Assembly: GCA_963691705.1 (NCBI GenBank)
Contig: OY829542.1
Span: forward strand, 22,244,579 to 22,308,578
Direction: 5' to 3'
Length of the DNA: 64,000 nucleotides
Source of the DNA: Viola odorata
Taxonomy: Eukaryota; Streptophyta; Magnoliopsida; Malpighiales; Violaceae
How positions within the stretch are numbered: the first letter of the stretch is position 1; each line of letters opens with the position of its first letter. This document shows positions 23,092-38,690 of the stretch, piece after piece. The position numbers were made by a program, and so were the translations under genes. Below the pieces are notes generated by a model, which worked only from the letters and a program-made list of their open reading frames with translations, ran no database searches and was not told where the DNA came from.

Positions 23092-23525
23092 TCATTAGTT
23101 TCATATTTTTTTATTAATATCTTGGTCATTCAATTTTTTTTATATCCTTAGGTTTTATACTACCTTTTTGTCTCAACTATCCTTTTATTATTTTTTTGGT
23201 GTAATATTTTGTATCTCGTGTCCCATTGGGTCAAACTAATTCAAATTTGAACTTGTGAGATCCTTGTGGGCGACCCATCTCTCTTTAAGAGTTCATTTCC
23301 CAGCTCCTGCGTTTCTAAGGTTCAAACCCAAAACTTTTAATTAAGCCAGAAGAAATCTTTGTCATCTCATATGCTTGGGTACTATTTTATTACTTTATTA
23401 ATACAAATTATTCTATACTTTAGTTCATTTTATTTTTCTTTAAGTGTTTTATCAATACTTCCTTATTCATACAACATTTTTTCTTAAACTTATAAAAAAA
23501 TATCAAAACTTAAAGATTTATATTG
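23092..23525. other. AT-rich intergenic stretch, nothing recognised
   Basis: T-rich DNA between elements E and F. A 'cttgtgagatccttgtgggcgacccat' segment at about 23244 stands out by base composition but has no identifiable role. Confidence 0.4.
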
Positions 23526-23985
23526 TAAGCAAAGTAGTCAAACTTGGTCCGGCCTGGCCGATTCGACTGAAAAATTCTGAGACCGATCATTAGGTCGGGT
23601 TTGAAAACCTTAAAAATCCTATTTTTTTCGAGTTTGTCGAAAAATTGGACGACCCGGTTCTGGTTAAACATGGTTAATTTAAAGAAAATAAATTTTTAAA
23701 AAGTGCTAAACATGGGATTCGAACCATATTCAACTTGTTTGCCAACAAAATTTAACCACTACACCAACACTATGTTTGTAATACTAAATTAGAACATATA
23801 AAATAAATAAAAAAATAAATTTTTCATTTATTTTTTTAAAAATTATACTTTACACAAATATTAAATTTTATTTACTAATTTATTAATATAATGGGTCAAT
23901 TTGGTTCAACCCTAATTAAATTTCTGACTCTCAACTTTTGACCCTGACCGAACCGAGTTTTAGTTATAAGTTTTAAAACCATATA
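23526..23985. mobile_element. probable old element F, related to E
   Basis: The left part (GTAGTCAAACTTGGTCCGG) matches the start of E. The right part ends with GACCGAACCGAGTTTTAG near 23960. Flanking 8-mers do not match exactly, so the limits are approximate. It contains no coding sequence. Confidence 0.5.
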
Positions 23986-24037
23986 AGTCCAAGTGGAAAT
24001 TTTTAGAAAATTTGAAGTGTTTTAACGTAGTTTAACC

Positions 24038-24528
24038 CAATGTTTTAAAAACCGGACCGACCCGATGGTCGAACTAGAAAAAACAGGTCGATCCGATCGA
24101 TTTTCACAAAATTGACGACCCGGTCGACTAGTTATCGACCCGGCTGGGTCGATGTCAAACAAAAACGGCGCCGTTTTGCCAAACCAAAACACCGTAGTTT
24201 TGTTTTGTTTTTTAATTTTTAATTTTTAATATTTTTTTTAATATGAAAAATTTGATGGGCCGGCCATTACAGGGATGGGCTGGCCTATTATTGACATTTA
24301 ACTTTTAATCTACTTGATATTTTATTTTGATGTATTAAAAAATGCTACATTCATTAGATAGAAAACCAGCCGGTTCAATCCGGTTCAATTATCTAAAATT
24401 GAACGATTTGATGTGTGAATGACCCGGAACGATTCAACAGGTCAATCCGATCCAACTCGGTTGAACCCCGATTAAATTTAATTCAAACCGGTCCAATAGG
24501 TCACTCCGGATCGATTTTTAAAACACTA
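24038..24528. mobile_element. hAT element G, A/B family, next to the glutathione reductase gene
   Basis: Ends CAATGTTTTAAAAACCGG and (mirrored) TTTTTAAAACACTA. Flanks GTTTAACC (24030-24037) and GTTTAGCC (24529-24536) match at 7 of 8. It shares the 'ctacttgatattttattttga' block with element B and an AAACGGCGCCGTTTT palindrome with A. Its right end is 97 bp upstream of the start codon of the next gene, so it sits in or beside the promoter. Confidence 0.8.
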
Positions 24529-24536
24529 GTTTAGCC

Positions 24537-24625
24537 AGAAAAGTTCTCCAAAAAAAAAAATAGTAATAAAAGAAGAAAAAAAACGAGAGGTTGGGAAACA
24601 AAGCAGAGTAAGCTCTGGACCGAAA
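24537..24625 (+). promoter_or_regulatory. glutathione reductase 5' leader, bounded by element G
   Basis: Only 89 bp separate the target duplication of element G from the ATG. It is A/G-rich ('aataaaagaagaaaaaaaacgag') without a clear TATA box. The transcription start must therefore lie in this interval or within the transposon. Confidence 0.5.
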
Positions 24626-30538
<5,913 letters not shown>

Positions 30539-31397
30539 TGCGGGTCATACAGTTTCACAGTTTGCTAAGTAGCTCCTTTAAGGTAATGTAGTTTGCAGTT
30601 GCCTATCTAGTTCTTGTTGAAAGTGTGGATGCTATTTGCTAATAAAATTATTCTATTATGCAACTTAGGTATCTTGTTTATTTATTTATTTTGCAATGCA
30701 AGGACTGTTATCTATTTGGTACGAAGTGGACGTCATACAATTTTGATTTTACTGTTTCCAACATGGTCTAGTTTATGCCCCCGCGCTAAGCTGGTATAAT
30801 TTATCTATTTGGTCCGATATAGAACTTCTTTTGAACGTTTATGCTTGATTTTATTTATTGTTTCCAATATGGTTTGATCATGGTCATGTTGCACCCTGTC
30901 AAAATTAGTTTTTCCCCATCTGGCTTTTCTTGTAGTCTATATAGCTGAAACTGATAATGAAAGTGATATGTTTTGTATCGGCAAACCAATTATATCTCTC
31001 AGTTGTACAGTTAGTTACACCGATACATTTCTTAAAGCGTTTTTGGTGTGAAGTTTTAACCTCAAATCTCAGACCATCTTAATTGCTTCAGTTTCTTCTC
31101 ATGCTAATGAAAAGTTATTTGAAGAACGACACACTAATGCTGTGCTAAATATATCTATTAATTGGGCAGTTAGTTGCTCCGACGACATGATGGTGAAAGT
31201 ATGCTCGGGGAAGGTTTGGGGAATGCTTGAATGTTTGTTCTTGATCCAAGATGTCGTTGTTGGGCGCACAAATGGAGTGACGGAAAGCCAACTTGTTGGA
31301 GCGTTAACGAATGTATACAAAAGAAGGCTTTGGAAAGGTACAATGTCTTGTGGAAATGAGTGGGGACTGACAAGCTTAGATCCTTCATATAGGTGTT
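30539..31397. other. 3' flank of glutathione reductase
   Basis: Includes the 3' untranslated region; an AATAAAA signal lies at about 30641. An open frame at 31142-31501 overlaps others on the minus strand and shows no protein signature. No gene was recognised in the rest. Confidence 0.5.
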
Positions 31398-31942
31398 ACA
31401 TTTTTCCTTTTTTTTTTGTCCCTTGTTGCAATGAGCAGAAGAGTGTTTTTACTTCCTACTTTTGTATGCTACTTGCGTTATTTATTTGGCACATAATGTA
31501 AAGATATACATCCATGAGCGTTTTTTTGTCTATAATTTTTCGTGTGTTGTTTGCAAGCTACACAGATGGTAAGGCTTAGTACATGTGTAATTTTTTGGAA
31601 GTTAAACTATACTTGGAGCACTATGTGCATCATGCTCCGAGAGTACTTAATAAAACATGCTCGTAAAAACTTTAGACTACATTTTTCCTTTTTTTTTTGT
31701 CCCTTGTTGCAATGAGCGGAAGAGTGTTTTTACTTCCTACTTGCGTTATTTATTTGGCACATAATGTAAAGATATACATCCATGAGCGTTTTTGTCTATA
31801 ATTTTCGTGTGTTGTTTGCCAGCTACACAAATGTAAGACTTAGTACATGTGTAATTTTTTGGAAGTTAAACTATACTTGGAGCACTATGTGCATCATGCT
31901 CCAAGAATACTTAATAAAACATTCTCGTAAAAACTTTAGACT
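31398..31942 (+). repeat. tandem duplication, about 265-280 bp unit
   Basis: Copy 1 (31398-31677) and copy 2 (31679-31942) both start ACATTTTTCC, contain 'gtcccttgttgcaatgagc', 'tacatccatgagcg' and 'ttggaagttaaactatac', and end CTCGTAAAAACTTTAGACT. Copy 2 lacks a 15-bp piece near 'ttttgtatgctac' and has a few substitutions. It lies 0.9 kb past the end of the glutathione reductase gene and has no coding potential. Confidence 0.92.
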
Positions 31943-32239
31943 AACTTTACCACTAGTGAATTAGCAGAATACGGAGCTTTGTAGTAAAATGACACCTCGA
32001 AATTACGGGTATGAGTTAGTGAAGGTTCATAGGTGGGGTGAGAAAAAGGGTGGATAGATGTTAAGAGCTTTTTCACCTTTAGTAAATCAGAGATATTGTA
32101 GGAACAAGCAAACACACATCTTCATTGGCATTAAAAAATAGATAAATTCTTCTGAAAGGAATACTTATTACTTTTTTTTCTCTAGGTTGTTCAAAGTTTA
32201 GGCTGACTAGTTTTTGTGTAACAATATTGTTGATGATGA

Positions 32240-32460
32240 GTTTGGTTGCATGCCAAATCGGGACAACAAACAGACCCAACACATCCGAGCTGCGTGCAGA
32301 GGCTGATGCCTTGCGAGCCATTCCTGATGCACTCTGCCTCCCTCTCCTCCCGATCGGCACCAGCACTGGTATCCAGTGCGGCCTGCTGCGCCACGATCAA
32401 CCAGATGATGGATAACCAGACCTGGTGCTTGTGCGCTGTCTATGCCAATCGATTCTGAAC
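32240..32460. other. GC-rich block of unknown origin
   Basis: About 220 bp of markedly higher GC than the flanks. It stays open in several frames on both strands: minus 32079-32366 (95 codons), 32207-32521 (104), 32191-32400 (69); plus 32227-32415 and 32246-32458. I recognise none of the translations. It adjoins the 5' break of Ath-1 at about 32485. It could be a captured gene piece, a fragment of another repeat, or part of a decayed polyprotein. Confidence 0.4.
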
Positions 32461-32495
32461 TCCCACAAGTATAAAATAAACTATTACCTTCAGTT

Positions 32496-32700
32496 GTGCA
32501 GGCGCCTGAGATCGAGCTCAAAAAGTTACCAGACCATCTTAAACATGCTTTCCTTGGTCAAGAATCCACACTGCTCGTTATAATCTCCCGTAAGTTAACC
32601 AAAGTAGAGGAAGAACGATTGGTGAATTACAAAGAGGCAATTGGAATGATTGGTGAATTACAAAGAGGCAATTGGATGGACAATAACAGATATTAAAGGG
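32496..32700 (+). pseudogene. Ath-1 pol linker upstream of reverse transcriptase
   Basis: Encodes 'ELKKLPDHLKHAFLG', aligned with 'ELKPLPFHLKYAYLS' in Ath-2 (about 60280). A 31-bp tandem duplication (32617-32647 and 32648-32678) shifts the frame, so the conserved 'GWTIADIKG' part appears twice in broken form. It is dead. Confidence 0.8.
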
Positions 32701-32775
32701 ATATCACTGACCTTCTACACTCATAAAATTATTCACATCAAATAAGATAAAAAGACGATCAGACAACCACAAAGG

Positions 32776-34196
32776 TGATGATTAGTCAATGAATGGACTA
32801 GAGGGGGGGGGGTGAATAGTCCCTTCTAAAAACTTCAAACTTTCTGCACAAATAGAGAAGAGAAGAATAGCAATACACAAAATGTATAGTGGTTCCAATT
32901 CACACGAATTGTACTCCACTACCTAAGAGTCCTCCTCTTAGGATTTTCGAATGCAACACCTTGCTATTCACTAGAGCTTTTCACGGGTTCAGCTCAACAA
33001 CCTTACAATTGGTTTTCCGGGGCTAACCAACAACCTTACAATAGTTTTCCAAGGCTAAACTATAACCTATTGGTTTTTCAAGGGCTCAACCACAACCTAT
33101 CAATAGTTTTCCAAGGCTCACTAACAACCTATGGTTTTTCAGGGCTCAACCACAAACCTAAGTTCTCTTTCAAGGGATGAGAACACTACCCTTAACCCAA
33201 AAGTGTTAGGTACACTTTTCAAACCTTAACAAAGATATTATCTCAAAATGCAACAAACAATTGGTGTACACAAAAATGAATAATAGTATGATTAAATTCA
33301 ACACCAATAAATGAATAAATTACCTCAGAAAGAAAGCTTCAAAAGAACTCCCAAAATGACACAAGACAAGATTGAAATCGTTGAGGACAGCTTGTGTAAA
33401 GAGTGTTTAGATTTTTGGAGTTTGTAAAATGGAATTTTTATGAATGAGCTTTCTCAAATGTTCTCTTGTTGTTCTATATGTTCATTCTTACTATCTAACT
33501 CATCTAAGATGAGTATATATAGTGTTTGGCAGAGGGAAGGTCGGACAAGAGAGGATGGGAACAAAAATGACCGTTTTAAGTGGACAAAGTGACTGTTGGA
33601 ACTTGTCTGCTTCTAACCGTGATCACGGTTAGGAGTAACCGTGATTACGGTTAGGACGAGCTCCTCAAGCCTTTAAAAAAACTAGCCGTTAGACTGACGT
33701 GATTCACGTTTAGGTCTAACCGTGATCACGGTTGCTTAACCGTGATCACGTTAAACCCCTTAACGTGATTCACGTTACTCTCGGATGTAAAAATCGACTT
33801 TGATATCCTTAACCGTGATTCACGGTAAGGCTTTCCGTGATCACGGTTAGCTGAAATTGCAAACCGTGATTCACGTTTGGCCATAACCGTGATTCACGTT
33901 TAAGGTCTGATTGAAATCCTTAAAACGTTTTTCAAAACTTGTTTGACATAAAACCTTTTGGCCCTTAATCTCTGAGGTATTTGAACACAAACCAAGTGTT
34001 AAAATAATACATACTTACATATAAATTCGATCCTAAATAACACTTGATCTTGAGTTTGCGAGTTCTTGAATTCGTTGCTTCCATTTAATGTTCGTCGCAA
34101 ACTACACACATCCACACTTAAAATCCAATTAGCTATCTAATTAATTTACGAGTCTTGACATCATCAAAATAGGTTCGAATACCCTTTGGGCTAACA
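32776..34196 (-). repeat. Cop-2 3' LTR (1421 bp)
   Basis: Paired with 38691-40122. On the minus strand it holds the motif array (33901-33615), a TATA box (CTATATATAC, about 33522-33513), and a G10 run on the plus strand at 32802-32811 near the LTR's 3' end. Confidence 0.95.
33615..33901. repeat. array of ten AACCGTGATCACGGTT palindromes (3' LTR)
   Basis: Ten copies of a near-palindromic word: AACCGTGATCACGGTT at 33615 and 33720, AACCGTGATTACGGTT at 33637, and variants ending GATTCACGTTT or GATTCACGGTAA (about 33690, 33737, 33760, 33810, 33834, 33861, 33885). Spacing is irregular (20-55 bp), so this is a cluster of sites, not a simple tandem repeat. It lies about 95-390 bp upstream of the LTR TATA box on the element's own strand. 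Confidence 0.9.
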
Positions 34197-34911
34197 ATCT
34201 CCCCCTTTTTGATGATGACAACCATAAATTAATTAAAACACAATTAGCACATAATTTTAAGTTGAAATGTGAAAATGGGTGAGTTAAGAAATACTCCCCC
34301 TAAATCTTTGCCATAAAAGCTTCCCTTACGAAATGCATAAAGAGCATTAATGCTCCCCCTACATAAAACGTTAGATTGCACAAAGAAGCATGACAAAGAA
34401 TAAACAAGCTACCAATTGATAAAAACAGATTTGCTATCAATTCCAACCAAGCTTGCACAAAAGCAAACCAATAAAAACAAAATGCTACCTATTGATATAA
34501 AGATCAAAAGAACAAATTCTCCATTCTCCTCCATAGCATATACTTCTCCCATTAGATACTTCTCACATTTCCTCCTTACTCCATTTCTCTCCCCCTTTGT
34601 CATCAACAAAAAAGAGGCACAACACGAAGGAAACCAAACTAGGAGAATATAAACATTCAAGAATAAGAGAAAGTAAAGGAGCAAGCATCCAGACAAGGCA
34701 AATAAGCAACTAGAATATAAAGACAATCCAGTTATCATCTCATAGAGTGCCAACAAAGCACACTACAAATAATAACTAAACATCCTAAAATATCCAAATA
34801 TAAGAGTTAGTTACTTAGACATGCCAAAGGAGTTTAAAAACAGAAATGCTAACCAACAAAAGTGACTACAAATCACTGTGGTGGAGGAGGTGGAAGACGA
34901 GCCATGATAGC
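34197..34911 (-). other. Cop-2 3' untranslated region and polypurine tract
   Basis: On the minus strand AAAAAGGGGGAGAT directly precedes the 3' LTR, the expected polypurine tract. A second purine run (GACAAAGGGGGAGAG) lies at about 34600-34586. An open 115-codon hydrophobic frame (34756-34409) is present but has no signature and is AT-driven; I do not call it a gene. Confidence 0.7.
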
Positions 34912-36189
34912 CTAAAACATCTCTTCACTCCTAGCATCTCTAGCTGCTTGTCTCTCATTGAGCTGAGCAAAACGGATCCCAAGGTGGCGCATCGATGTCT
35001 GAAGATCAGCCACATCCGAGGAGAGGTTAAGCATCTGCTCCCCCAAAGATGTAAAGTCCACATACTCTTGATCAGCACCATCTTCATCCTCAGCATCAGC
35101 ATCAACATCTATCTCTTCTTCTTCTTCCATTTCAGCATCATCTTCCGGAGGTTGGGAAGCACTTGCACCATCACCAAGAGAAGAGAGATCCCTAGCCACC
35201 TCAAAGCGCTTGCCTGACATCTTATCAAATCCATAGGCAAGTCGACCATTCTCTAAACGAAGCTTCCATCGAGAAGTGATGTGTGTCATATCATAAGTCA
35301 CACAATCCTTCGCAAACTCATCACAATAAGGGATGCGGATGTCATGAGCCTCCAAAATGTCCATCACCAAATGTGGATAAGGAAGATGAACCACAGACCC
35401 ATGACCTTTAAGGCGATCCTTAGCCATGTGATTTAGCACCAAAAATCCAAGGTTGAGTTTCTTTTTTGTCAACAAACAAAACAGAATCCAAACTTCGATA
35501 CCCGGAATTGTGCTTAAATCACCCACCCTAGGAAGAACTATCTTGGACACTAGGTGGTACAACAAAAAACACAAAGGATCCAAAGCCTTAAGGGGAACCG
35601 GCTTACGAACGAGCTCAGTAGGAGCTACTGTCTTCCATTGCTCAAAAGTCGAAAAATCAGGATGATCAATTGTACCCCTAGACTTGTAAAAACACATTCC
35701 CTCATTCGGCACACCCAGAATCTTGCACATCATCTCCATATCAACTCGAATATCTTTCCCAAAGATTCGAGAAGTAATCACACAATGGTCCGCAAACTTA
35801 ATTGCTCTATTGTACTGAAGATTGGCATAAAAATTCTTCACAAGCACAGGACTATAGAATCTAGACCTAGCAACCACTCCAGACCAACCTTGAGCATTCA
35901 CAAGCATAGGCACATCACACTTAATAAAATTCTTGAAATTGAATAAGTGTGGCTTTATCAACTGACCCTTCTTAAAGACATTGTGATAATTTTCAAAAGC
36001 ATCCTCATTAACGAAAAACCTGGAGTCAAATGCCGTAGGAGGCACGTAGAATTGAGGATCCACTGCTGCTAAAGCTGCATAATCTGGTTCCACGGAAGAA
36101 GTTGTCGCGGCAGCTCCGGTTACACTCTTGAGTCGTCTTCTCTTTGGTGTAGTAGCTCTAGGACGCTTGGAGGAAGATCCTTTAGCCAT
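34912..36189 (-). CDS. Cop-2 ORF2, plant transposon protein-like (425 aa)
   Basis: Intact, intronless and in the same direction as gag, taking the place of pol. Residues 1-25 are basic (KRPRATTPKRRRLK), like a nuclear-localisation signal. Residues about 60-270 resemble the 'putative plant transposon protein' domain: 'FYSPVLVKNFYANL', then 'RIFGKDIRVDMEMMCKILGVP', then 'LCFLLYHLVSKIVLPRVGD'. About 350-375 is very acidic, and about 385-420 is a predicted coiled coil ('LGEQMLNLSSDVADLQTSMR'). The biochemical role of this family is unknown to me. A C/T-rich leader of about 300 bp precedes the ATG. It is not an envelope or polymerase. The family assignment comes from motif memory and should be checked. 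Confidence 0.75.
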   Translation of the reverse strand: MAKGSSSKRPRATTPKRRRLKSVTGAAATTSSVEPDYAALAAVDPQFYVPPTAFDSRFFVNEDAFENYHNVFKKGQLIKPHLFNFKNFIKCDVPMLVNAQGWSGVVARSRFYSPVLVKNFYANLQYNRAIKFADHCVITSRIFGKDIRVDMEMMCKILGVPNEGMCFYKSRGTIDHPDFSTFEQWKTVAPTELVRKPVPLKALDPLCFLLYHLVSKIVLPRVGDLSTIPGIEVWILFCLLTKKKLNLGFLVLNHMAKDRLKGHGSVVHLPYPHLVMDILEAHDIRIPYCDEFAKDCVTYDMTHITSRWKLRLENGRLAYGFDKMSGKRFEVARDLSSLGDGASASQPPEDDAEMEEEEEIDVDADAEDEDGADQEYVDFTSLGEQMLNLSSDVADLQTSMRHLGIRFAQLNERQAARDARSEEMF

Positions 36190-36491
36190 TACAAATAGAA
36201 GAAATCGAAGACAAACGGTAAAAAACGAATTTAGAGAGTTAGGGTTTCGGATTGGGGAAATATGAGGAAAACTTGATTTTGCGGATTAAATCCAAAATCA
36301 ACAAATGGGTTTTGTTTAGAGGTGTGTGGGTAATGTTTTGGCAAAGTTTGATCGAAATCAGAGTAGATTTGAGTGTAAAATCGGCAAAGAAATCGAGTTG
36401 AGAAGAGAGGGATTTCGGGTTTGAAGAGAGAGAGTAAAACTGAGTTTTTGGGAAAAAGAGGGAAAACACGCGTTTTAAATTCCCAGTGCCT

Positions 36492-36581
36492 AACCGTGAT
36501 CACGGTTAGGTCTAACCGTGATCACGGTAAGCAAAAATTGCCAACCGTGATTACGTTTAGACTCTAAACGTGAATCACGCT
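36492..36581. promoter_or_regulatory. four more palindrome copies, upstream of Cop-2 ORF2
   Basis: AACCGTGATCACGGTT at 36492, a near copy at 36513, AACCGTGATTACGTTT at 36543 and AAACGTGAATCACGCT at 36565. On the minus strand they lie 300-390 bp upstream of the ORF2 start. A TATA-like TTTAAAA (about 36478-36472) and a T/C-rich leader follow, as in a plant gene promoter. Confidence 0.75.
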
Positions 36582-36956
36582 AGGTGCTGAAGTGAAATCC
36601 AAAATTTCGAAATTTCAAGTCCAAAAACCGATCTTTCAGACCGAAAACGTTTAAACACATCTCAAACTTATTTAAAACAAAACAAAACAAGATTATCAGT
36701 CCTGAAACAATTAACCACATGATCAAATACATTTAGTAAATAATCACATAATGATTGAATCAAAAATGACATCTCAAAATTACCACAAGGGTGAGCTTCG
36801 ATTCATCACCCGAAATGTGCCACGAACACCCGATAAATATTATCTTTAATCTGCACTGGGTTTTCGGCACAACTACAAAACAACTCAGTTAGCTCTAGGA
36901 ACCCAACCACGTTTGGGTCCTTCCTCATTTGCGCAAGTACCCTTTGGTACCCAAAT

Positions 36957-38630
36957 TTATTTCCAACCAACAAATCCTCTACGAATGTAGCAAAAATAAG
37001 ATAGATGACCAAATTTTTTGCAATAGCTACATTTATAAATCGGTTTAGCATGTGAGGACTTGGTTTGAACTCTAGATGAACTAGCATGATTATTAGAAGA
37101 GTTTGCTTTGACAAAAGTGGTTTTACCCATGTTCATGCTTGTGGAAGATTTAAAACCAATGCCATGCATATTACCAAGATTCTTTTGATCATTCATGCAT
37201 TGATAATGGCTATGATTGCTACGCACATATTTAGCTAATGTGTTCTCAAGCGTTTTAATCTTTTCTTCTAAAACAAAAATATCCTTAGAAGAATTCTTAC
37301 AAAGTTCACATTTGCCATTTTCTTCCTTAAGCTTACCACAAGAAACGTCAAGCAATTTATTCTTATTAGTTAACTCCTTGTTAAGCTCTTCTAGTTTACT
37401 AATCTCATTCTTAAGGCTTTCTTGTTCCTTAACAAGACTAGCATTCCTTTTATTAGCATGATCATACCGATCAGCTAGTTCATTAAAAACCTCTTGCAAC
37501 TCATCATAATCACGTTCATCACAAGTAGAGTTGCTAGAACTTACCTCATCATCCGTTAGAGCCATAAGGCACAAGTTTGCCATTTCATCTCCGGATGAGG
37601 ATTCCAAAGAAATGCTGCTTGAGGTTGCATCATCATCACTCCATGTGGATGTAGCTTTAAATGCTCTTTTGTGATGCTTCTTCCCCTCTTTCTTGTACTT
37701 AGAGCTGTGCTTCTCATATCTCTTTTTCTTTTCCAATCTAGGACATTCGCTCTTGATATGTCCTGGTTTGTCACACTCAAAGCACACAACATCAGCATTA
37801 GAATTTAACTTTAAATGGTTAGAAGACTCACCTTGATATTTGTTCTTCTTTGATTTCCAATGCTTTTGGAATTTCCTTGTGAAGAAGGCAAGAGTGTCTT
37901 CATCCTCTTCAGCCATTTTACTAGCAAGGGCAATGCTCTTCTTTTCCTTGACATTTGCCTCCTCCAAATTGTACAAACCCAACTCATGCTCAAAAGCTAT
38001 AAGAGAGCTCACAAGTTGAGTGAATGATGGCTTCACTTCCTTCTGCTTGATAGTGGTCTTGATTGCTACCCACTTGCTTGGAAGAATGCTCAGAAATTTT
38101 CTCACCATTTCTGAATCGCTTTGAGTCAATCCGAGATTATCCATGGCACTGCACAGATTTTGCAATCTTGTGCTGAGATCATAGATAGACTCTCCCTGCA
38201 TCATCTTGAAAAGCTCATACTCAGTCTTGAGCTGGTCCAATCGAAGATCACGAACTTGGGCAGTACCCTCATGCGCCATCTCCAACGTTTCCCAAATTTG
38301 CTTTGCTGTCTTGCAAGAGCTGATGCGATTGAACTCACCAAAGGAAATTGAGACTTGAAGTGCATACATGGCTTTAGCTTCTAAAGTCTTCCTTGTCTTC
38401 TGTGCATTAGTCCATCTCTCAAAATCAAGAACTCTTGTAGTTCCATCTGTCCCGGCTGGTTCAGTTGGAGCCACAAAACCTTTCTCGACACAATCCCACA
38501 ATTCACAGTTGAGAGACGTAAGGAAGGTCTTCATTTTGATTTTCCAATGAAGATAGTTGTTGCCATCTAAGTAAGGTGGTTGATTGAAAGCTCCTCTATC
38601 TGAAGTGCTGGCAATACTTCCTCTATCCAT
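36957..38630 (-). CDS. Cop-2 gag (557 aa)
   Basis: Copia-type capsid/nucleocapsid protein that would package element RNA. Starting 'MDRGSIAST', residues about 15-230 form the DUF4219/UBN2 gag region ('LDGNNYLHWKIKM', 'WETLEMAHEGT', 'FKMMQGESI'). Two zinc knuckles of C-x2-C-x4-H-x4-C type are visible: CFECDKPGHIKSEC (about 282-295) and CSYCKKFGHLSYFC (about 530-543). Between them lies a Ser/Asp-rich then coiled-coil stretch (about 385-460). The frame stops at 'GFVGWK', where related gag-pol proteins run on towards protease; a trace continues in another frame to about 36810. The reading frame is intact and the start is the first ATG after the primer-binding site. Confidence 0.9.
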   Translation of the reverse strand: MDRGSIASTSDRGAFNQPPYLDGNNYLHWKIKMKTFLTSLNCELWDCVEKGFVAPTEPAGTDGTTRVLDFERWTNAQKTRKTLEAKAMYALQVSISFGEFNRISSCKTAKQIWETLEMAHEGTAQVRDLRLDQLKTEYELFKMMQGESIYDLSTRLQNLCSAMDNLGLTQSDSEMVRKFLSILPSKWVAIKTTIKQKEVKPSFTQLVSSLIAFEHELGLYNLEEANVKEKKSIALASKMAEEDEDTLAFFTRKFQKHWKSKKNKYQGESSNHLKLNSNADVVCFECDKPGHIKSECPRLEKKKRYEKHSSKYKKEGKKHHKRAFKATSTWSDDDATSSSISLESSSGDEMANLCLMALTDDEVSSSNSTCDERDYDELQEVFNELADRYDHANKRNASLVKEQESLKNEISKLEELNKELTNKNKLLDVSCGKLKEENGKCELCKNSSKDIFVLEEKIKTLENTLAKYVRSNHSHYQCMNDQKNLGNMHGIGFKSSTSMNMGKTTFVKANSSNNHASSSRVQTKSSHAKPIYKCSYCKKFGHLSYFCYIRRGFVGWK

Positions 38631-38676
38631 TTGAATCTTTCACTTGAGGTTGCTGAACCTTGTTCCAAGTGACCTT

Positions 38677-38690
38677 GCTCCGCTACCAAT
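38677..38690 (-). other. Cop-2 primer-binding site
   Basis: Directly after the 5' LTR the minus strand reads ATTGGTAGCGGAGC. It resembles the copia site TGGTATCAGAGC for initiator tRNA-Met with changes. The same TGGTAGCGGAG word follows the LTRs of LX1 and LX2. Confidence 0.7.

Noticed and set aside
31142..31501. 119-codon frame downstream of glutathione reductase
   Set aside because: Overlapped by minus-strand frames and partly inside the tandem duplication; no conserved motif.
33615..33901. Palindrome array resembling a CRISPR array
   Set aside because: Units are variable, spacing is irregular, the context is a plant LTR, and no cas-like genes exist. It is a cluster of possible protein-binding sites.
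34409..34756. 115-codon hydrophobic minus-strand frame in Cop-2, possible envelope-like protein
   Set aside because: No signal-anchor-ectodomain layout; AT-driven composition beside the polypurine tract. I see no support for an envelope gene.
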